This document shows, in pieces, positions 46,873 through 56,990 of a stretch of DNA of 64,000 nucleotides. A model generated the notes under the pieces. It had not been told where the DNA came from. It saw only the letters and a program-made list of their open reading frames with translations, and ran no database searches. Every line of letters starts with the position of its first letter. Within the stretch, counting starts at the first letter, position 1. The stretch spans positions 248,001 through 312,000 of the forward strand of contig NZ_FTMQ01000005.1 in NCBI RefSeq assembly GCF_900156055.1. The letters are read 5' to 3'. The translations under genes and the position numbers were made by a program. This DNA comes from Rhizobium sp. RU33A (GTDB lineage Bacteria; Pseudomonadota; Alphaproteobacteria; Rhizobiales; Rhizobiaceae).

Positions 46873-47160
46873 GCAGCCCTCAACGCGAATACCAAACATT
46901 CCTAAAATATAAACAACAGGTCAATCGTCGTTGCTTCAGCTTGTAGAGCTAATGATGCTGATGGTTAACACGCACATGACAAGCCTTGATGCGCTTCGGC
47001 ATTCACCGGGGGGCTTAGCGGGCCATACAACACGCCCTGCTGGCAACATTGAAACGTTAGTGTCCATGTGGACTGGATGGTCTCAGGACGACGAGCTTTA
47101 CTGCGTTCAGTAAGCGGATGTTTATCTTTCAGTAACGCTTAACTTCTCCGAACAAAAACC

Positions 47161-47418
47161 TCAGTGTTCGCTGTCTTTCGATGCGGGCACCAGTGCAAAT
47201 ATGAACAAAATAAAAGCACCTATCAAAAGAATAACCCCAGAAGCTACAGAGGAGCCAATTGAAGCAAACAGGCCCAAAGGCTTTGCCGAAGCGGTCGGGG
47301 ATATGTTGTCATTAAGAGGCAATCGTTGCATATTCATCTTAAGAAGGCTCAAAAGAGCTTCATCAGACGGACGGCCAGCCTCAGATTTCGATGTCTTGAA
47401 GTTGTAACGCTTGGTCAC
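47161..47418 (-). CDS. Small single-span membrane protein, unknown function
   Basis: This 85-residue protein starts with GTG after a G-rich ribosome site (GGGGATAAC) and has a soluble N-terminal half followed by one strong membrane span (VASGVILLIGAFILFIFALV) near the C-terminus. It has no family I recognise. Its bases are more A/T-rich than the tra genes. It lies just beyond traB on the same strand, but 166 bases away. Confidence 0.5.
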   Translation of the reverse strand: MTKRYNFKTSKSEAGRPSDEALLSLLKMNMQRLPLNDNISPTASAKPLGLFASIGSSVASGVILLIGAFILFIFALVPASKDSEH

Positions 47419-47583
47419 GTTATCCCCACCGATTTTCCAAATACATGCTTCTGAATTTTTTGTAATCAGACTGATTAACAGACAATGGAGTATTGTACCA
47501 TATATATTAACTGTTTGTTAATCATGCCTGGCCTTGCCACGAGCCGAGCTCGCCTTCGAACTGGCATCTGAATTGCCATACCA

Positions 47584-48870
47584 TCAGAGATTAAAGGCCA
47601 TGACGAGCGGCAAGGAAAAGAGCCTCGTCCAGGCAGTCGCACTGGCTCTTTGAACCGCAACAATCTTAGCTCCTGCCGTCCACCATCCGTTTCCGATCAC
47701 AACAAGAAGATCGGGGTCGTAAGCCATCGAATGCAGGATGGGCCAAAGCAGCAGCTGCTCATAGCAGATCAGTGGCGCGACCCTCATCCCATCAAACTCG
47801 GCGACAGGGTTGTCAAAAAACCGTGCCCGCGTGCCGCCTGATTGACCGGTCCATGCATGCCAGGGTCGCCACATGGAAACGGGTACAGGCATGCGTTGGC
47901 GATAGATAACCCGGCTCCCATACTTGTCGAGCGCCAGAATAACATTGTCATAACCATCGGCATTTATCACGGTTGCACCCGCGATCACCGTTATCGCCCG
48001 AGCCTCGAGCGATTTCCTCCAAAATCGCTCTCGCGGAGACGTCCAAAGCCCCAGCGCACTTTCTGGCAGTAGAATGAGCGATTCATCGCGACCAGCGGCC
48101 TCTAGAACTTTCGTCATGAGCTCACGCTGATGACGAAGCGACGGATCACGGCCAAGGCTCTTGCCCATGCGAAGCTCGACGGCTTTCCAGGCCCTGGGCC
48201 ACGCTATCCGCTCGGCTGTGGGCCCGGCCGCCAGCAAGGCGAGGGGCTTCGCTTCAGGCGAAGCGGGGGACAAATTTTCGGGCGAGGCATTGGGCGAAAC
48301 CATTTCGATCTTGCTAGAAAAATCCGGGGCACTCGACCACAGCCACAGTACCCCCAGCGCAAGTGCCGCCATCCACCAGTGCCTGGTGACCAGACAACAG
48401 GCGAGTATCACAGTCGCACAAAGCCCAAACCAGCCCCATCCGGGAAAAACAATCCCCGCTGCCGTCAAAGGATGGGCAAAGCCCGTGATCCCGAGCGGAG
48501 GAAAGCCAGTGAGAGCCATGATCAGGGCATAACGCAAGGCGCGTCGCCAATCGGCTGCCTCACTCCAAAGCAGGATATGCACAAGGACAAAGGAAAAGGC
48601 GGCGGCAATCCAGACGCCAAGGCCCAAGAGGATATCGGCTTTAAAAAACTCGGCAACGCTCAGCGGCAAATCACGGGACGCGACCAAGATGTAAGAGGCA
48701 GAGATCAGCGCTGCCGCCAACCGGGTTTTTGCCCGCGACCAGATGAGCGGAAAGACAAGGGCAAGTGGCAGTGATGTAGCATCCCCAGTCCAGGCGAAGA
48801 CTGCAATTGCTCCCGAAAGGCTGCTGAGGCCGAAAGCATGGCTAACGGAATTCCAGCTTTCATGGCGCAT
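47584..48870 (-). CDS. traB: Conjugal transfer protein TraB (membrane protein with nitrilase-like domain)
   Basis: This 428-residue protein matches TraB of Ti- and Sym-type plasmids: an N-terminal half with several membrane spans and a C-terminal carbon-nitrogen-hydrolase-like domain (LILLPESALGLWTSPRERFW, APLICYEQLLLWPILHSMAY, shown in parts), giving an apolipoprotein N-acyltransferase-like layout. In the Ti system TraB raises transfer efficiency. The ATG at 48870 overlaps the end of traF by 11 bases; the upstream frame extension is antisense shadow. Confidence 0.9.
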   Translation of the reverse strand: MRHESWNSVSHAFGLSSLSGAIAVFAWTGDATSLPLALVFPLIWSRAKTRLAAALISASYILVASRDLPLSVAEFFKADILLGLGVWIAAAFSFVLVHILLWSEAADWRRALRYALIMALTGFPPLGITGFAHPLTAAGIVFPGWGWFGLCATVILACCLVTRHWWMAALALGVLWLWSSAPDFSSKIEMVSPNASPENLSPASPEAKPLALLAAGPTAERIAWPRAWKAVELRMGKSLGRDPSLRHQRELMTKVLEAAGRDESLILLPESALGLWTSPRERFWRKSLEARAITVIAGATVINADGYDNVILALDKYGSRVIYRQRMPVPVSMWRPWHAWTGQSGGTRARFFDNPVAEFDGMRVAPLICYEQLLLWPILHSMAYDPDLLVVIGNGWWTAGAKIVAVQRASATAWTRLFSLPLVMAFNL

Positions 48871-49423
48871 AGGTCCAGATCTCCTGCGCAAGCCCCAGGA
48901 TACCGGACGCCGGCACCGGCCCGAAATAGCGCGAATCCCACGATCCTGGATAAGGTGAAAACAGGTAGACCATACCGGCGGGAACGATGCCGCCGGTGTC
49001 ATGGAGAAGCGGACGCCCCTTGGCGTCATGGTTGAGAAGATGCAAGGCCTGGATTCTGACACCATCCACCCAAAGATGATCCGAAATCACCACGCGCTGC
49101 CCGGAAATCGCCACAACCCTTTTGATGAGCGGTGCATGGCCCCCGGAACACAAGCCAGCCCGAAGGTAACCACGCTCACGCGCCACTTGCATGGCGGGCC
49201 CATTGGGCAAGCAAACAAAGACGCTCTGGCCGATCGTGACAGGGAGTTCAAGCGGTGCAATCCTCCAGAGCCCAAGGGCTGCACTCGGGGTCAGATTAAG
49301 TCTCAACCCACCGACCAGACCCAGAAACGCAATCATGGCACCGGCAACCAAAGCAGCCGACAGAGCCTGGCCCACAAAACATCGTTGTCGGACGATCCTA
49401 TCACGTTCCGCATTCGCGCTCAT
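48860..49423 (-). CDS. traF: Conjugal transfer protein TraF (S26-type pilin peptidase)
   Basis: This 187-residue membrane-anchored peptidase resembles TraF of RP4 and Ti plasmids, which processes and cyclises the propilin. The catalytic Ser lies in NLTPSAALGLWRI and the region GHAPLIKRVVAISG carries the second catalytic residue. One hydrophobic span is near the N-terminus. Its start overlaps the traA stop (ATGA). Confidence 0.92.
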   Translation of the reverse strand: MSANAERDRIVRQRCFVGQALSAALVAGAMIAFLGLVGGLRLNLTPSAALGLWRIAPLELPVTIGQSVFVCLPNGPAMQVARERGYLRAGLCSGGHAPLIKRVVAISGQRVVISDHLWVDGVRIQALHLLNHDAKGRPLLHDTGGIVPAGMVYLFSPYPGSWDSRYFGPVPASGILGLAQEIWTYAP

Positions 49424-52400
49424 TTCAGGGAAAGCCCCTTGCTTTGTGTCTGGCGCAGCCCCTCCACATGCTGCCGCACCTTTGTCAGGTGCTCAGAGAC
49501 TGAAAGCTGCTGGCTAGTGCGCATGGCCATCCATGCAGCTTGCACTTCGCTTTTCTGCGCCGGGGTCATGCCGGCAGTCAGCTTTTGAAACACCTCCCCA
49601 TCAGCGTTTTTGGCTGCCAGTGACAACAATGTCCGCTCACCAAAGCGTGTGGCTACGGCCTCGGCAAAGCGTTGAAGTTCAGCGCGGACCTTGCCGTCAA
49701 TTTCGGGGGTGTCGAGGCCTCCGGGAGATTGTTGTCGATCCAGTCGAGCTTCTAAGCGTGACAGGGTCTCCATGGCAGCCGGAGAAAGGCCGGGAATCTC
49801 AAGCGATGCACGCTGTCGTATCGCATGCTCATCCTGCTTGAAGCGCAATTCTGCCTCTGCGCGGGCTTTCAGATAGCGTTCGAGGTGTCTGGCAAGCGCC
49901 GGTGCATTGGTGAGCGCCACGTCACGGGCCCGCTTTTGACGGGCGCTGGCAAAGAGCCCCGGCTTACCATTGAGCTCTCCAAAACTCTCCGGCGCCTTGG
50001 CAACCCTATCAAGCTTCAGAGGCGCGGCCTCCGGATCTTTCATCATGGCGTCGATTTGCAGCGCCCTGAATGCAATTTCAGGATCACGGTAGACTTTGTT
50101 GAACCGCGCCAGAACTTCCTGCCATTGCCGTTTCAGCCCGGGATCGACCGCGAGCTTTTCTTCGACAGCCTCGCTGATCGATTTTGCAAATGCCGTCATG
50201 CCTGAGATCATCGGTTTGACTGGATCAGACGGTGTCTGGACTGTTGCCATGACCGACTGCTTTTGGCGAAGCCTGCCGGCAATTGCGATCAGGCGTGAGC
50301 CAAGCTCCGTCAGCCTCTCTTTTTGCCTGCACGTCCATTCCAGGCGATCGCGAACAAGCATGCGGGCAACATTGAGAAGATGCAGGCCACGCGCTTCAGC
50401 AAACCGAAGCGCTGCGCGGTAGAAGTTGTTTTCCTCGTAGTCGAGTGTCGTTTCCTTGGCGTTCTTGCGCGACAACACGCGCCCAAGCCCACCTGCCTTT
50501 TTGAAGGATCGTCTCCCGTAATAGACACTGAGTTCTTGTCTGTGGCGGGTCATCGCCACATAGGTCAGATGGCGGTCAAGCGAGAGTGAGGCAAGCACCT
50601 TGACCTGCTCAACCGTTGCCCCTTGGCTCTTGTGGATCGTGGTCGCATAGCCATGATCGAGATTGCCGTAGAGACGCTCATCAATCCTGACGAGCCGACG
50701 ATCATCACCAGCGCCAATCTCTGCCGTGACGAAACCAGGTCCGGCAGCAATGACCTTGGCCAGCAGGCCGTTCTTGACGCCGAGCAAAGCATCATTCTTC
50801 AAAAAGACGATCTGGTCGCCAGCGGCAAAAAGACGAATGCCCTCTTCTGTCTTGAAGTGGTGACCCGGCTCAACGATACCGCGCTCGACCAGCCTTTCCC
50901 GGGCAAGCTGGTTGAGCAGTCTGACGTCACGACGAAGATGAGCAAGGATCAGAGACGAACAGCCCGGATCATAGTCCCGGTCCCAATCGGCAATCAGGCA
51001 TCTGACGGCCTCTATCTTGGTCTCAGATCCCAGGATGCGATCGTGTTTTGCATAGGATGCCACAGCTTTTTCAACATGGCCATGGGCGAGATCGAGTGAC
51101 GCCTCTCGCATCCAGGGTTGATACTGGCGGTAGATGGTTTCAAGTTCAGCATAACCGATCCGGTCAGCGATTGCGCGAAACGCGGCACCCGCCTCGATCG
51201 GCTGCAGTTGCTCAGGGTCACCGATCAGGACGAGCTTTGCCCCGCGCAGTGTCGCTTCCTTCACCAGCCGCGCCATCTGCCTGGAAGACACCATTCCAGC
51301 TTCATCCAGGACCATGATCGTCTTTTCATCGAGATGGTTTTTGCCCCCATCCCAGCGCAATTCCCACGACGACAAGGTCCGCGAGACGATACCCGCCTCC
51401 TTCTCAAGACCTTCGGCCGCCTTGCCCGCCAGTGCCGCTCCCACGACCTGATAGCCCGCTGCCTCCCAGACCTCACGGGCTGCCTTCATCATCGTTGTCT
51501 TGCCAGCGCCAGCACGCCCGATCACAAGGGCAATGCGGGACGCTGCCGCAACATGACTAATCGCGGCCTTCTGCTCATCCGACAAATGGGGAAAGTTCAA
51601 GAAGGCTCTCTCAAGACGGGCTCGGCTGACATCAAACGCGGACTTCTCTGACAACCAGATCGCCTGGTTGGCCATCCGGGCTTCGAGCCGGATCATTTGG
51701 CGTGTGGTCAAGCGAGCCGGCTGTCTCATGCCAGAAGAAAAATCGATCCGCTCCTGGTCGAGCCGCAGAATGTCGGGATGCTGCATGATCCGTGTCATCA
51801 GCCCCTGAAATCGTCCGGCGTCATCAACATAGCGATGAAGGACCTTGGCGATGTCCCGTTCGTCAAAGACGCTCTTTTCATGGGTGACGAGGTCAAGAAC
51901 AATACGAGGATTCTCCTCGATCCTGCGCAGATTGTGTGCTCGGACCTGCTCTTGCAAGGCGATGCGTTCAAGCTCCCATCGGTCAGCTGAAGAGCCAGAG
52001 GCTTTGTTTGGAGCACTGGGCGGCGCAGACGCTGCCCCGGGCACGAGCAAACCAGCGGATAGAGCGACCGTATCTCGCGCCTGAACTTCCTTCGACTTCC
52101 GGTCGACGGCCGTTGCGCCAACCCCGATGTGAACTGTCGGCTGAAGCTCGATGCCTTGCTTCTTGAAGGAGCGACCATCGACATAGAGGTCGAGCCCGGC
52201 CAGCGTCAAATGCCGGTTCAAACACGAAAACCAACCATCGCGCAGGGCATTGAAGTCCTCGGTGCCTCCAGCCCATACCTCATAGACAATTTTGCCGGCA
52301 TCGTTCCTGAGCGGTCGGCCGTCCGGCAGCAAAACAGTCCGTTTCTTCGCACCGAAACTATCCTCGGTCAAAGGACGCAAAGTGGTCATCAGATGCACAT

Positions 52401-52824
52401 GCGGATTGCCCGGCACATCGTGATAGACCCAATCGGCGACCATGCCCTTCGAGGTGATAAACACTTCGACGAATTCCCGCATCAGCTGAATGTTCTCAGC
52501 AGTCGATAGCTCGACCGGGAGCGCAATTGTCATATCCTTGGCAAGCTGTGCATCGACGCGCTTTTCAAAGATCTCGACATGGTTCCAAAAAGCCTCCGAT
52601 GCCCCGGCAACGGAGCGATCGCCGATCATTTTGCAAAGCCAGTCCGGCGCATCGGCAGGGATTACGAATTCCTCGTGCCTGAGGCCCTGCTTTCGGGTGT
52701 AGTCGATCCGTCGGGCTTCCCGCTCGAAGTCCATCCGGGCGCAATGCCGATAGGCTGCCGACATGACAGCACTGCGGCCAGAACCACGCGCGACAATGCT
52801 GACGGAAAAATGTGGAACGGCCAT
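49420..52824 (-). CDS. traA: Conjugative relaxase-helicase TraA (MobA/MobL plus RecD-like)
   Basis: This 1134-residue protein nicks oriT and unwinds the transferred strand. The N-terminal MobA/MobL relaxase has the tyrosines in AYRHCARMDF and IDYTRK (residues 24-45) and the metal-binding His motif PHVHLMTTLRPL (141-152). A RecD/TraI-type helicase follows with Walker A IGRAGAGKTTMM (435-446) and Walker B IMVLDEAGMV. The ribosome site AGGAAGGGG is strong. It is transcribed away from traC-D-G with oriT between, the classical Ti/pSym arrangement. Confidence 0.95.
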   Translation of the reverse strand: MAVPHFSVSIVARGSGRSAVMSAAYRHCARMDFEREARRIDYTRKQGLRHEEFVIPADAPDWLCKMIGDRSVAGASEAFWNHVEIFEKRVDAQLAKDMTIALPVELSTAENIQLMREFVEVFITSKGMVADWVYHDVPGNPHVHLMTTLRPLTEDSFGAKKRTVLLPDGRPLRNDAGKIVYEVWAGGTEDFNALRDGWFSCLNRHLTLAGLDLYVDGRSFKKQGIELQPTVHIGVGATAVDRKSKEVQARDTVALSAGLLVPGAASAPPSAPNKASGSSADRWELERIALQEQVRAHNLRRIEENPRIVLDLVTHEKSVFDERDIAKVLHRYVDDAGRFQGLMTRIMQHPDILRLDQERIDFSSGMRQPARLTTRQMIRLEARMANQAIWLSEKSAFDVSRARLERAFLNFPHLSDEQKAAISHVAAASRIALVIGRAGAGKTTMMKAAREVWEAAGYQVVGAALAGKAAEGLEKEAGIVSRTLSSWELRWDGGKNHLDEKTIMVLDEAGMVSSRQMARLVKEATLRGAKLVLIGDPEQLQPIEAGAAFRAIADRIGYAELETIYRQYQPWMREASLDLAHGHVEKAVASYAKHDRILGSETKIEAVRCLIADWDRDYDPGCSSLILAHLRRDVRLLNQLARERLVERGIVEPGHHFKTEEGIRLFAAGDQIVFLKNDALLGVKNGLLAKVIAAGPGFVTAEIGAGDDRRLVRIDERLYGNLDHGYATTIHKSQGATVEQVKVLASLSLDRHLTYVAMTRHRQELSVYYGRRSFKKAGGLGRVLSRKNAKETTLDYEENNFYRAALRFAEARGLHLLNVARMLVRDRLEWTCRQKERLTELGSRLIAIAGRLRQKQSVMATVQTPSDPVKPMISGMTAFAKSISEAVEEKLAVDPGLKRQWQEVLARFNKVYRDPEIAFRALQIDAMMKDPEAAPLKLDRVAKAPESFGELNGKPGLFASARQKRARDVALTNAPALARHLERYLKARAEAELRFKQDEHAIRQRASLEIPGLSPAAMETLSRLEARLDRQQSPGGLDTPEIDGKVRAELQRFAEAVATRFGERTLLSLAAKNADGEVFQKLTAGMTPAQKSEVQAAWMAMRTSQQLSVSEHLTKVRQHVEGLRQTQSKGLSLK

Positions 52825-52895
52825 CGGAGACCCCTTCCTCTTCCATAGAAATCAATAGCTTCGCCGAAAAGGAAACCGAGGCCTGGGGTATTGAG

Positions 52896-52935
52896 GATCA
52901 ACGTCGCGCCAGCGACGTATAATTGCGCCCTTCGG
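52896..52935. other. oriT of the Ti/RSF1010 (MOBQ) type
   Basis: A 7-bp stem-loop (ACGTCGC 52901-52907, GCGACGT 52912-52918) is followed at once by ATAATTGCGCCC. The bases TAATTGCGCCCT differ at one position from the RSF1010/Ti nick region TAAGTGCGCCCT. The location between the divergent traA and traC genes is that of known rhizobial oriT sites. Confidence 0.85.
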
Positions 52936-52979
52936 ATCCGCTCTCGTCGAGCGGTGGGATCATTGGCCAGATGCCGGTC

Positions 52980-53011
52980 TTGGGCGAGGTACAAATTTGT
53001 ACCTCGCCCAA
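52980..53011. promoter_or_regulatory. Perfect 32-bp palindrome in the traA-traC promoter region
   Basis: Each half reads TTGGGCGAGGTACAAA, and the two halves meet with no spacer or mismatch. It lies 62 bases before the traC start and 45 bases past the oriT core. It is not the 18-bp tra box of TraR systems. A dimeric regulator binding here could control traCDG and possibly relaxosome assembly. Confidence 0.8.
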
Positions 53012-53073
53012 TGCGAGAAATTCCGTGAACCTGTCTTTGCGTGATCATCGACACCACGAGGAGAAGACATCCG

Positions 53074-53400
53074 ATGAAGAAGACGACGGCCAAAATCAAA
53101 GAAGACCTGGCACGTTTGCAGGAGCAGTTGAGACAGGCAGAATCACGAGACGCCGAGCGGATCGGACGCATCGCCTTGAAGGCAGGGCTCGGCGAGATCG
53201 TCGTTGACGATAGCCAATTGCAATCAGCCTTCGAAGAACTGGCAGACTGCTTTCGGAGCGCATGCCAGGCGCCCCAACAATTGGGATGGTCCCGGCAAGG
53301 GCCAGGGGCCCAGAACAAGGCAAGAGGAGGAGACCCCGAAGCCAAGGACACCCAACCACACGGTGCTTTCACGGCTCAAAGCCCAGATATCGAGGACTGA
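53074..53400 (+). CDS. traC: Conjugal transfer protein TraC
   Basis: This 108-residue protein begins [20 protein letters not shown] with a basic, coiled-coil-like N-terminus, as TraC of Ti and Sym plasmids does. TraC is a small accessory protein of the DNA-processing complex. The start follows GAGGAG; the frame is open 11 codons further upstream. It is followed by traD after 4 bases. Confidence 0.88.
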   Translation: MKKTTAKIKEDLARLQEQLRQAESRDAERIGRIALKAGLGEIVVDDSQLQSAFEELADCFRSACQAPQQLGWSRQGPGAQNKARGGDPEAKDTQPHGAFTAQSPDIED

Positions 53401-53404
53401 GCGG

Positions 53405-53620
53405 ATGCAAAGATTGAAGACAGTTGAAGCGAGAAAGCGCGATACCCGCGACAAGATCGAACTCGGCGGCCTGATCGTCAAAGCCGGGCTGCGTTATGAA
53501 AAACGCGCATTGCTGCTTGGCCTGTTGATCGACGGGGCAAGCAGGATCGAAGCGAGTGTCGACGAGAAAGCCCGGCTACTGGCGATCGGGGTCAAGGCCT
53601 TTGGTCATGACCCCGACTAG
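53405..53620 (+). CDS. traD: Conjugal transfer protein TraD (Ti type)
   Basis: This 71-residue protein reads [20 protein letters not shown] followed by [20 protein letters not shown], the standard small TraD of rhizobial plasmids (not the coupling protein of the same name in F). Its end overlaps the start of traG by 14 bases, so the two are coupled. The longer upstream frame is shadow of traC. Confidence 0.9.
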   Translation: MQRLKTVEARKRDTRDKIELGGLIVKAGLRYEKRALLLGLLIDGASRIEASVDEKARLLAIGVKAFGHDPD

Positions 53621-55544
53621 AATTCTCATCGCGACAGCTGCCGCGGCAATGATGGGTCTTTGCGCGCTTGTCCTGCCTTTGGTCATCTCTCCATGGCATC
53701 TCTCATTCGGCGGAAGCGACAGAACACGCATTATGCTGGATCACTTAAGCGCAATCCTGCCCCATGCGGTAGCGGCTGCGTCTGGCCTTGTCCTGCTTTT
53801 CGCAACAAGGGGGACGCTCAGTATCAAGGCGACAGGCTGGGGCGTCGCGGCAGGTGCGATCCTGGTGCTCCTCTTTGACGTGGCGGCTAAGATCTCTCGT
53901 CATTTCTTGTCGAGTGGAGGCGATGCAATCGACGCCTCGGGCTTCTCCCGGCTTGATGTAGCACCAGCGATCGGTCCCGTTCTCCTGGCCTTATGTGGAG
54001 GCTTTGCTCTGCGTGTGGCAGTCCTGGGCAATGCTGCATTTCAGCGACGTGAGCCCAAACGTATCCGCGGCAGACGGGCTCTTCATGGTAATGCCGACTG
54101 GATGAGCTTGGCCAAGGCTTCCAAGCTCTTTGGTGAGGGCGGTGGCATCGTGATCGGTGAGTGCTACCGGGTCGACCATGACAGCGCAGCAAGCGTTGCG
54201 TTTCGCGCGGATAATGAGACGACCTGGGGGGCAGGGGGCAAGTCAAAGCTCTTGTGTTTCGATGCCTCCTTTGGATCAACGCATGGGATCGCCTTTGCCG
54301 GGTCTGGCGGTTTCAAGACGACGTCGGTGACGATACCGACGGCCCTCAAATGGGACGGCACGCTCGTCGTCCTCGACCCATCAAACGAGGTGGCCCCTAT
54401 GGTCGAAGAGCATCGCAAGACATACGGTCGAGATGTCTTTATTCTCAATCCCAAGGATCCGACTATCGGCTTCAATGCACTCGACTGGATCGGTCGTCAC
54501 GGCGCCAGCAAAGAGGAAGATATTGCAGCTGTTGCCTCCTGGATCATGAGTGAAAGCGGTCGTGCAAGCGGCCACCGCGACGACTTCTTCCGTGCATCGG
54601 CCTTACAATTGCTAACGGCCGTAATTGCAGATGTCTGCCTGTCTGGTCATACGGACAAAAGAAACCAAAACTTACGCACCGTCAGGGCAAACCTGTCAGA
54701 GCCCGAGCCCAAATTGAGAGCAAGGCTCGAGCGTATCCACGAGACTTCGCAGTCTGACTTCGTCAAGGAGAATGTCGCCACATTCGTCAATATGACACCT
54801 GAGACCTTTTCCGGCGTCTATGCCAATGCGATCAAGGAAACCCATTGGCTGAGCTATCCCAACTACGCCGCACTCGTTTCCGGATCGACCTTTGCCACTG
54901 ACGACCTGGCAAATGGAAAGACTGATATCTTCATCGCTCTTGATCTCAAAACCCTGGAAATGCATGCGGGGCTGGCCAGGGTCATGATCGGTACGTTCTT
55001 GAATGCGATCTATGGTCGGGACGGGGCAATGCCGGGACGCGCTCTGTTTCTCCTCGATGAGGTCGCACGCCTGGGCTTCATGCGTATCCTTGAAACCGCG
55101 CGTGATGCTGGCCGCAAATACGGCATCAGCCTCATCTTGCTTTACCAATCCATCGGACAGATGCGCGAGAGCTTCGGTGGCCGGGATGCGGCCAGTAAGT
55201 GGTTTGAGAGCGCAAGCTGGATCAGTTTTTCAGCCATCAATGATCCGGAAACGGCCGACTATATTTCGAGGCGTTGCGGCATGACGACCGTCGAGATCGA
55301 CAAGATCAGCCGCAGTTTTCAAGCGAAAGGCACGTCAAGAACTCGTTCGACGCAAGTGGCTAGCCGGCCGTTGATCCTACCGCATGAAGTCCTACAGATG
55401 CGGGCTGACGAGCAGATCGTCTTTACCAGCGGCAATCCACCTTTGCGCTGCGGTCGGGCTTTGTGGTTTCGCCGCTCGGAATTGCGCATTTGCCTGAATG
55501 AAAGCCGCTTCGGCCAGAAACGGAAATCCAAAAGTATCCGGTGA
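53607..55544 (+). CDS. traG: Type IV coupling protein TraG
   Basis: This 645-residue VirD4/TraG-type ATPase links the relaxosome to the mating pore. It has N-terminal membrane spans (from [20 protein letters not shown]), Walker A in [14 protein letters not shown] (about residue 232) and Walker B in [14 protein letters not shown] (about 480). The ATG at 53607 overlaps traD. No trb (mating-pore) genes are in the window, so they must be elsewhere or be supplied in trans. Confidence 0.95.
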   Translation: MTPTRILIATAAAAMMGLCALVLPLVISPWHLSFGGSDRTRIMLDHLSAILPHAVAAASGLVLLFATRGTLSIKATGWGVAAGAILVLLFDVAAKISRHFLSSGGDAIDASGFSRLDVAPAIGPVLLALCGGFALRVAVLGNAAFQRREPKRIRGRRALHGNADWMSLAKASKLFGEGGGIVIGECYRVDHDSAASVAFRADNETTWGAGGKSKLLCFDASFGSTHGIAFAGSGGFKTTSVTIPTALKWDGTLVVLDPSNEVAPMVEEHRKTYGRDVFILNPKDPTIGFNALDWIGRHGASKEEDIAAVASWIMSESGRASGHRDDFFRASALQLLTAVIADVCLSGHTDKRNQNLRTVRANLSEPEPKLRARLERIHETSQSDFVKENVATFVNMTPETFSGVYANAIKETHWLSYPNYAALVSGSTFATDDLANGKTDIFIALDLKTLEMHAGLARVMIGTFLNAIYGRDGAMPGRALFLLDEVARLGFMRILETARDAGRKYGISLILLYQSIGQMRESFGGRDAASKWFESASWISFSAINDPETADYISRRCGMTTVEIDKISRSFQAKGTSRTRSTQVASRPLILPHEVLQMRADEQIVFTSGNPPLRCGRALWFRRSELRICLNESRFGQKRKSKSIR

Positions 55545-55842
55545 ATACCGTATCCTTGAACACGCTCCCTCTCCCTAGTTCAACGCCGCAGGGACGCAAA
55601 ACTGCGGACGGATTTTCAATAGACGTGCTTTAGAAAGCAGCCGGCTTGGCGCCGCTTTCTGGCCCGAACGATAGCGTCTTGAGAGTATCGGCTTTTCCTT
55701 CCTCATGCCTTCCTGTTTCATTCTGGCGTCCTCGACGAGCCCTCAGATGAGACAGCGATAGATCAACGATATGAATCCGTCCCCTCGAACCGATTCATAA
55801 CTCTCGTTGGACGCGTCTTTCAAAATTCTCGATGCTGGAAGC
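55545..55842. other. Intergenic stretch after traG
   Basis: I see no gene. A 6-bp stem (CCGCAG 55586-55591 against CTGCGG 55602-55607) lies about 40 bases past the traG stop and is followed by ACGGATTTT; it could be a weak terminator of traCDG. Confidence 0.4.
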
Positions 55843-56133
55843 ATGATCACACAGCCATACCAGCTCTATGTTGAACGCACGGACGCCTCTAAGAAGATGG
55901 CGCGCTATTATGCCATGGAGATTTCGGCAAGCCTGTTCGGTGATATCTGCCTGACCAGGGCATGGGGCCGAATTGGCAAGGGCGGACAAAGGCGGATCCA
56001 CTCCTTCCAACGGGAGGAAGAGGCCGTGAGCCTGTTTCTGGAGCTTCTGAGACAGAAGAAGGCGAGGGGATATCGAAGCCCACAGCGCGGACTAAAAGCG
56101 ATCGACGTGGCAAACCCATGGCCCCGTTTTTGA
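55843..56133 (+). CDS. WGR-domain protein
   Basis: This 96-residue protein is essentially a single WGR domain (YYAMEISASLFGDICLTRAW then GRIGKGGQRRIHSF), a fold found in poly(ADP-ribose) polymerases and in small plasmid-encoded proteins and thought to bind nucleic acid ends. Small WGR genes often follow traG in rhizobial plasmids. The ATG at 55843 follows TGGAAG; the frame opens 12 codons earlier at 55807. Confidence 0.85.
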   Translation: MITQPYQLYVERTDASKKMARYYAMEISASLFGDICLTRAWGRIGKGGQRRIHSFQREEEAVSLFLELLRQKKARGYRSPQRGLKAIDVANPWPRF

Positions 56134-56990
56134 AGGTTGGATGGCCGTCGGTGGTAGCTCACGACCAAGTTGACGAACACTCCTTGGGCTTAAAGTGACC
56201 GTCGCGACGATTGGATGGGCTGATACCGCTTTTGATCCTTAATTCGGTTCCACTGGATCAGCACCTTTAGACCTTCGGTACGATGCCGTCGTAAAACCGT
56301 ATATTCTGTTCCATCATCCAGCGCGGCCATAACAAGTAGAACGCATATTTCGTCTCTCATCCGGCGTGCTGCGCTACAAGGCGTTTGTGTAAACTGGCGT
56401 GCTGTTAAAAGCCCATGGATAATCCGCATACATAGTATTTTCAGCACTTGAACGGAAAGCACTCACTATCTGCGAAAAACAGTCGCTATTTCTGAATTAT
56501 TGCCATTAAAATATACAGTGGGCGCGGTCCGACCCCGACCGAGCGCACCCCAAGGCGCTGCCGTGTCCAAAAGATGCGGTCGCCCGCCCCATTGGCCTCG
56601 ATCAGACTCCAATGGAGCGGCCACACTTCTTGTTGCAGGCCGCTAGAACGTCAGATCTCGCCACCCAGTCCGCTGAATGAGGCGCTGCATAGATGGCCGC
56701 GGGGCAGAGATCGAGATGCACGTGGTCAAGAAATCCAAGCCTATCGATCGCGAAAACCCCAAGCACACTTTCTGCAGTGACTGCAGCGGCAAAGCATCAT
56801 GCCTGAGGCAGGATTCGAGCTCGATTATGGCAGTCGAACGGTCGACGGCATTAATGGCATTGAGGGAGGTAGACTCACCTGTGACGATCCGGCCCTATAG
56901 GTTTTCGCCCTACAGTCCAAGCAGGGTTGGCAAGCCTCGCGCAGGCTTAAGCAATCAAAACAACCTTGGTTTGTGCGGGGTGGAATTTAG
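56134..56990. other. Long stretch without a supported gene
   Basis: These 850 bases include only short frames. A minus-strand one at 56190-56462 reads VLLVMAALDDGTEYTVLRRH in its middle but has no clear start site or family. The last part leads into flgE with ribosome site GGGGTGGA. I see no flagellar-class promoter that I could support. Confidence 0.45.
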
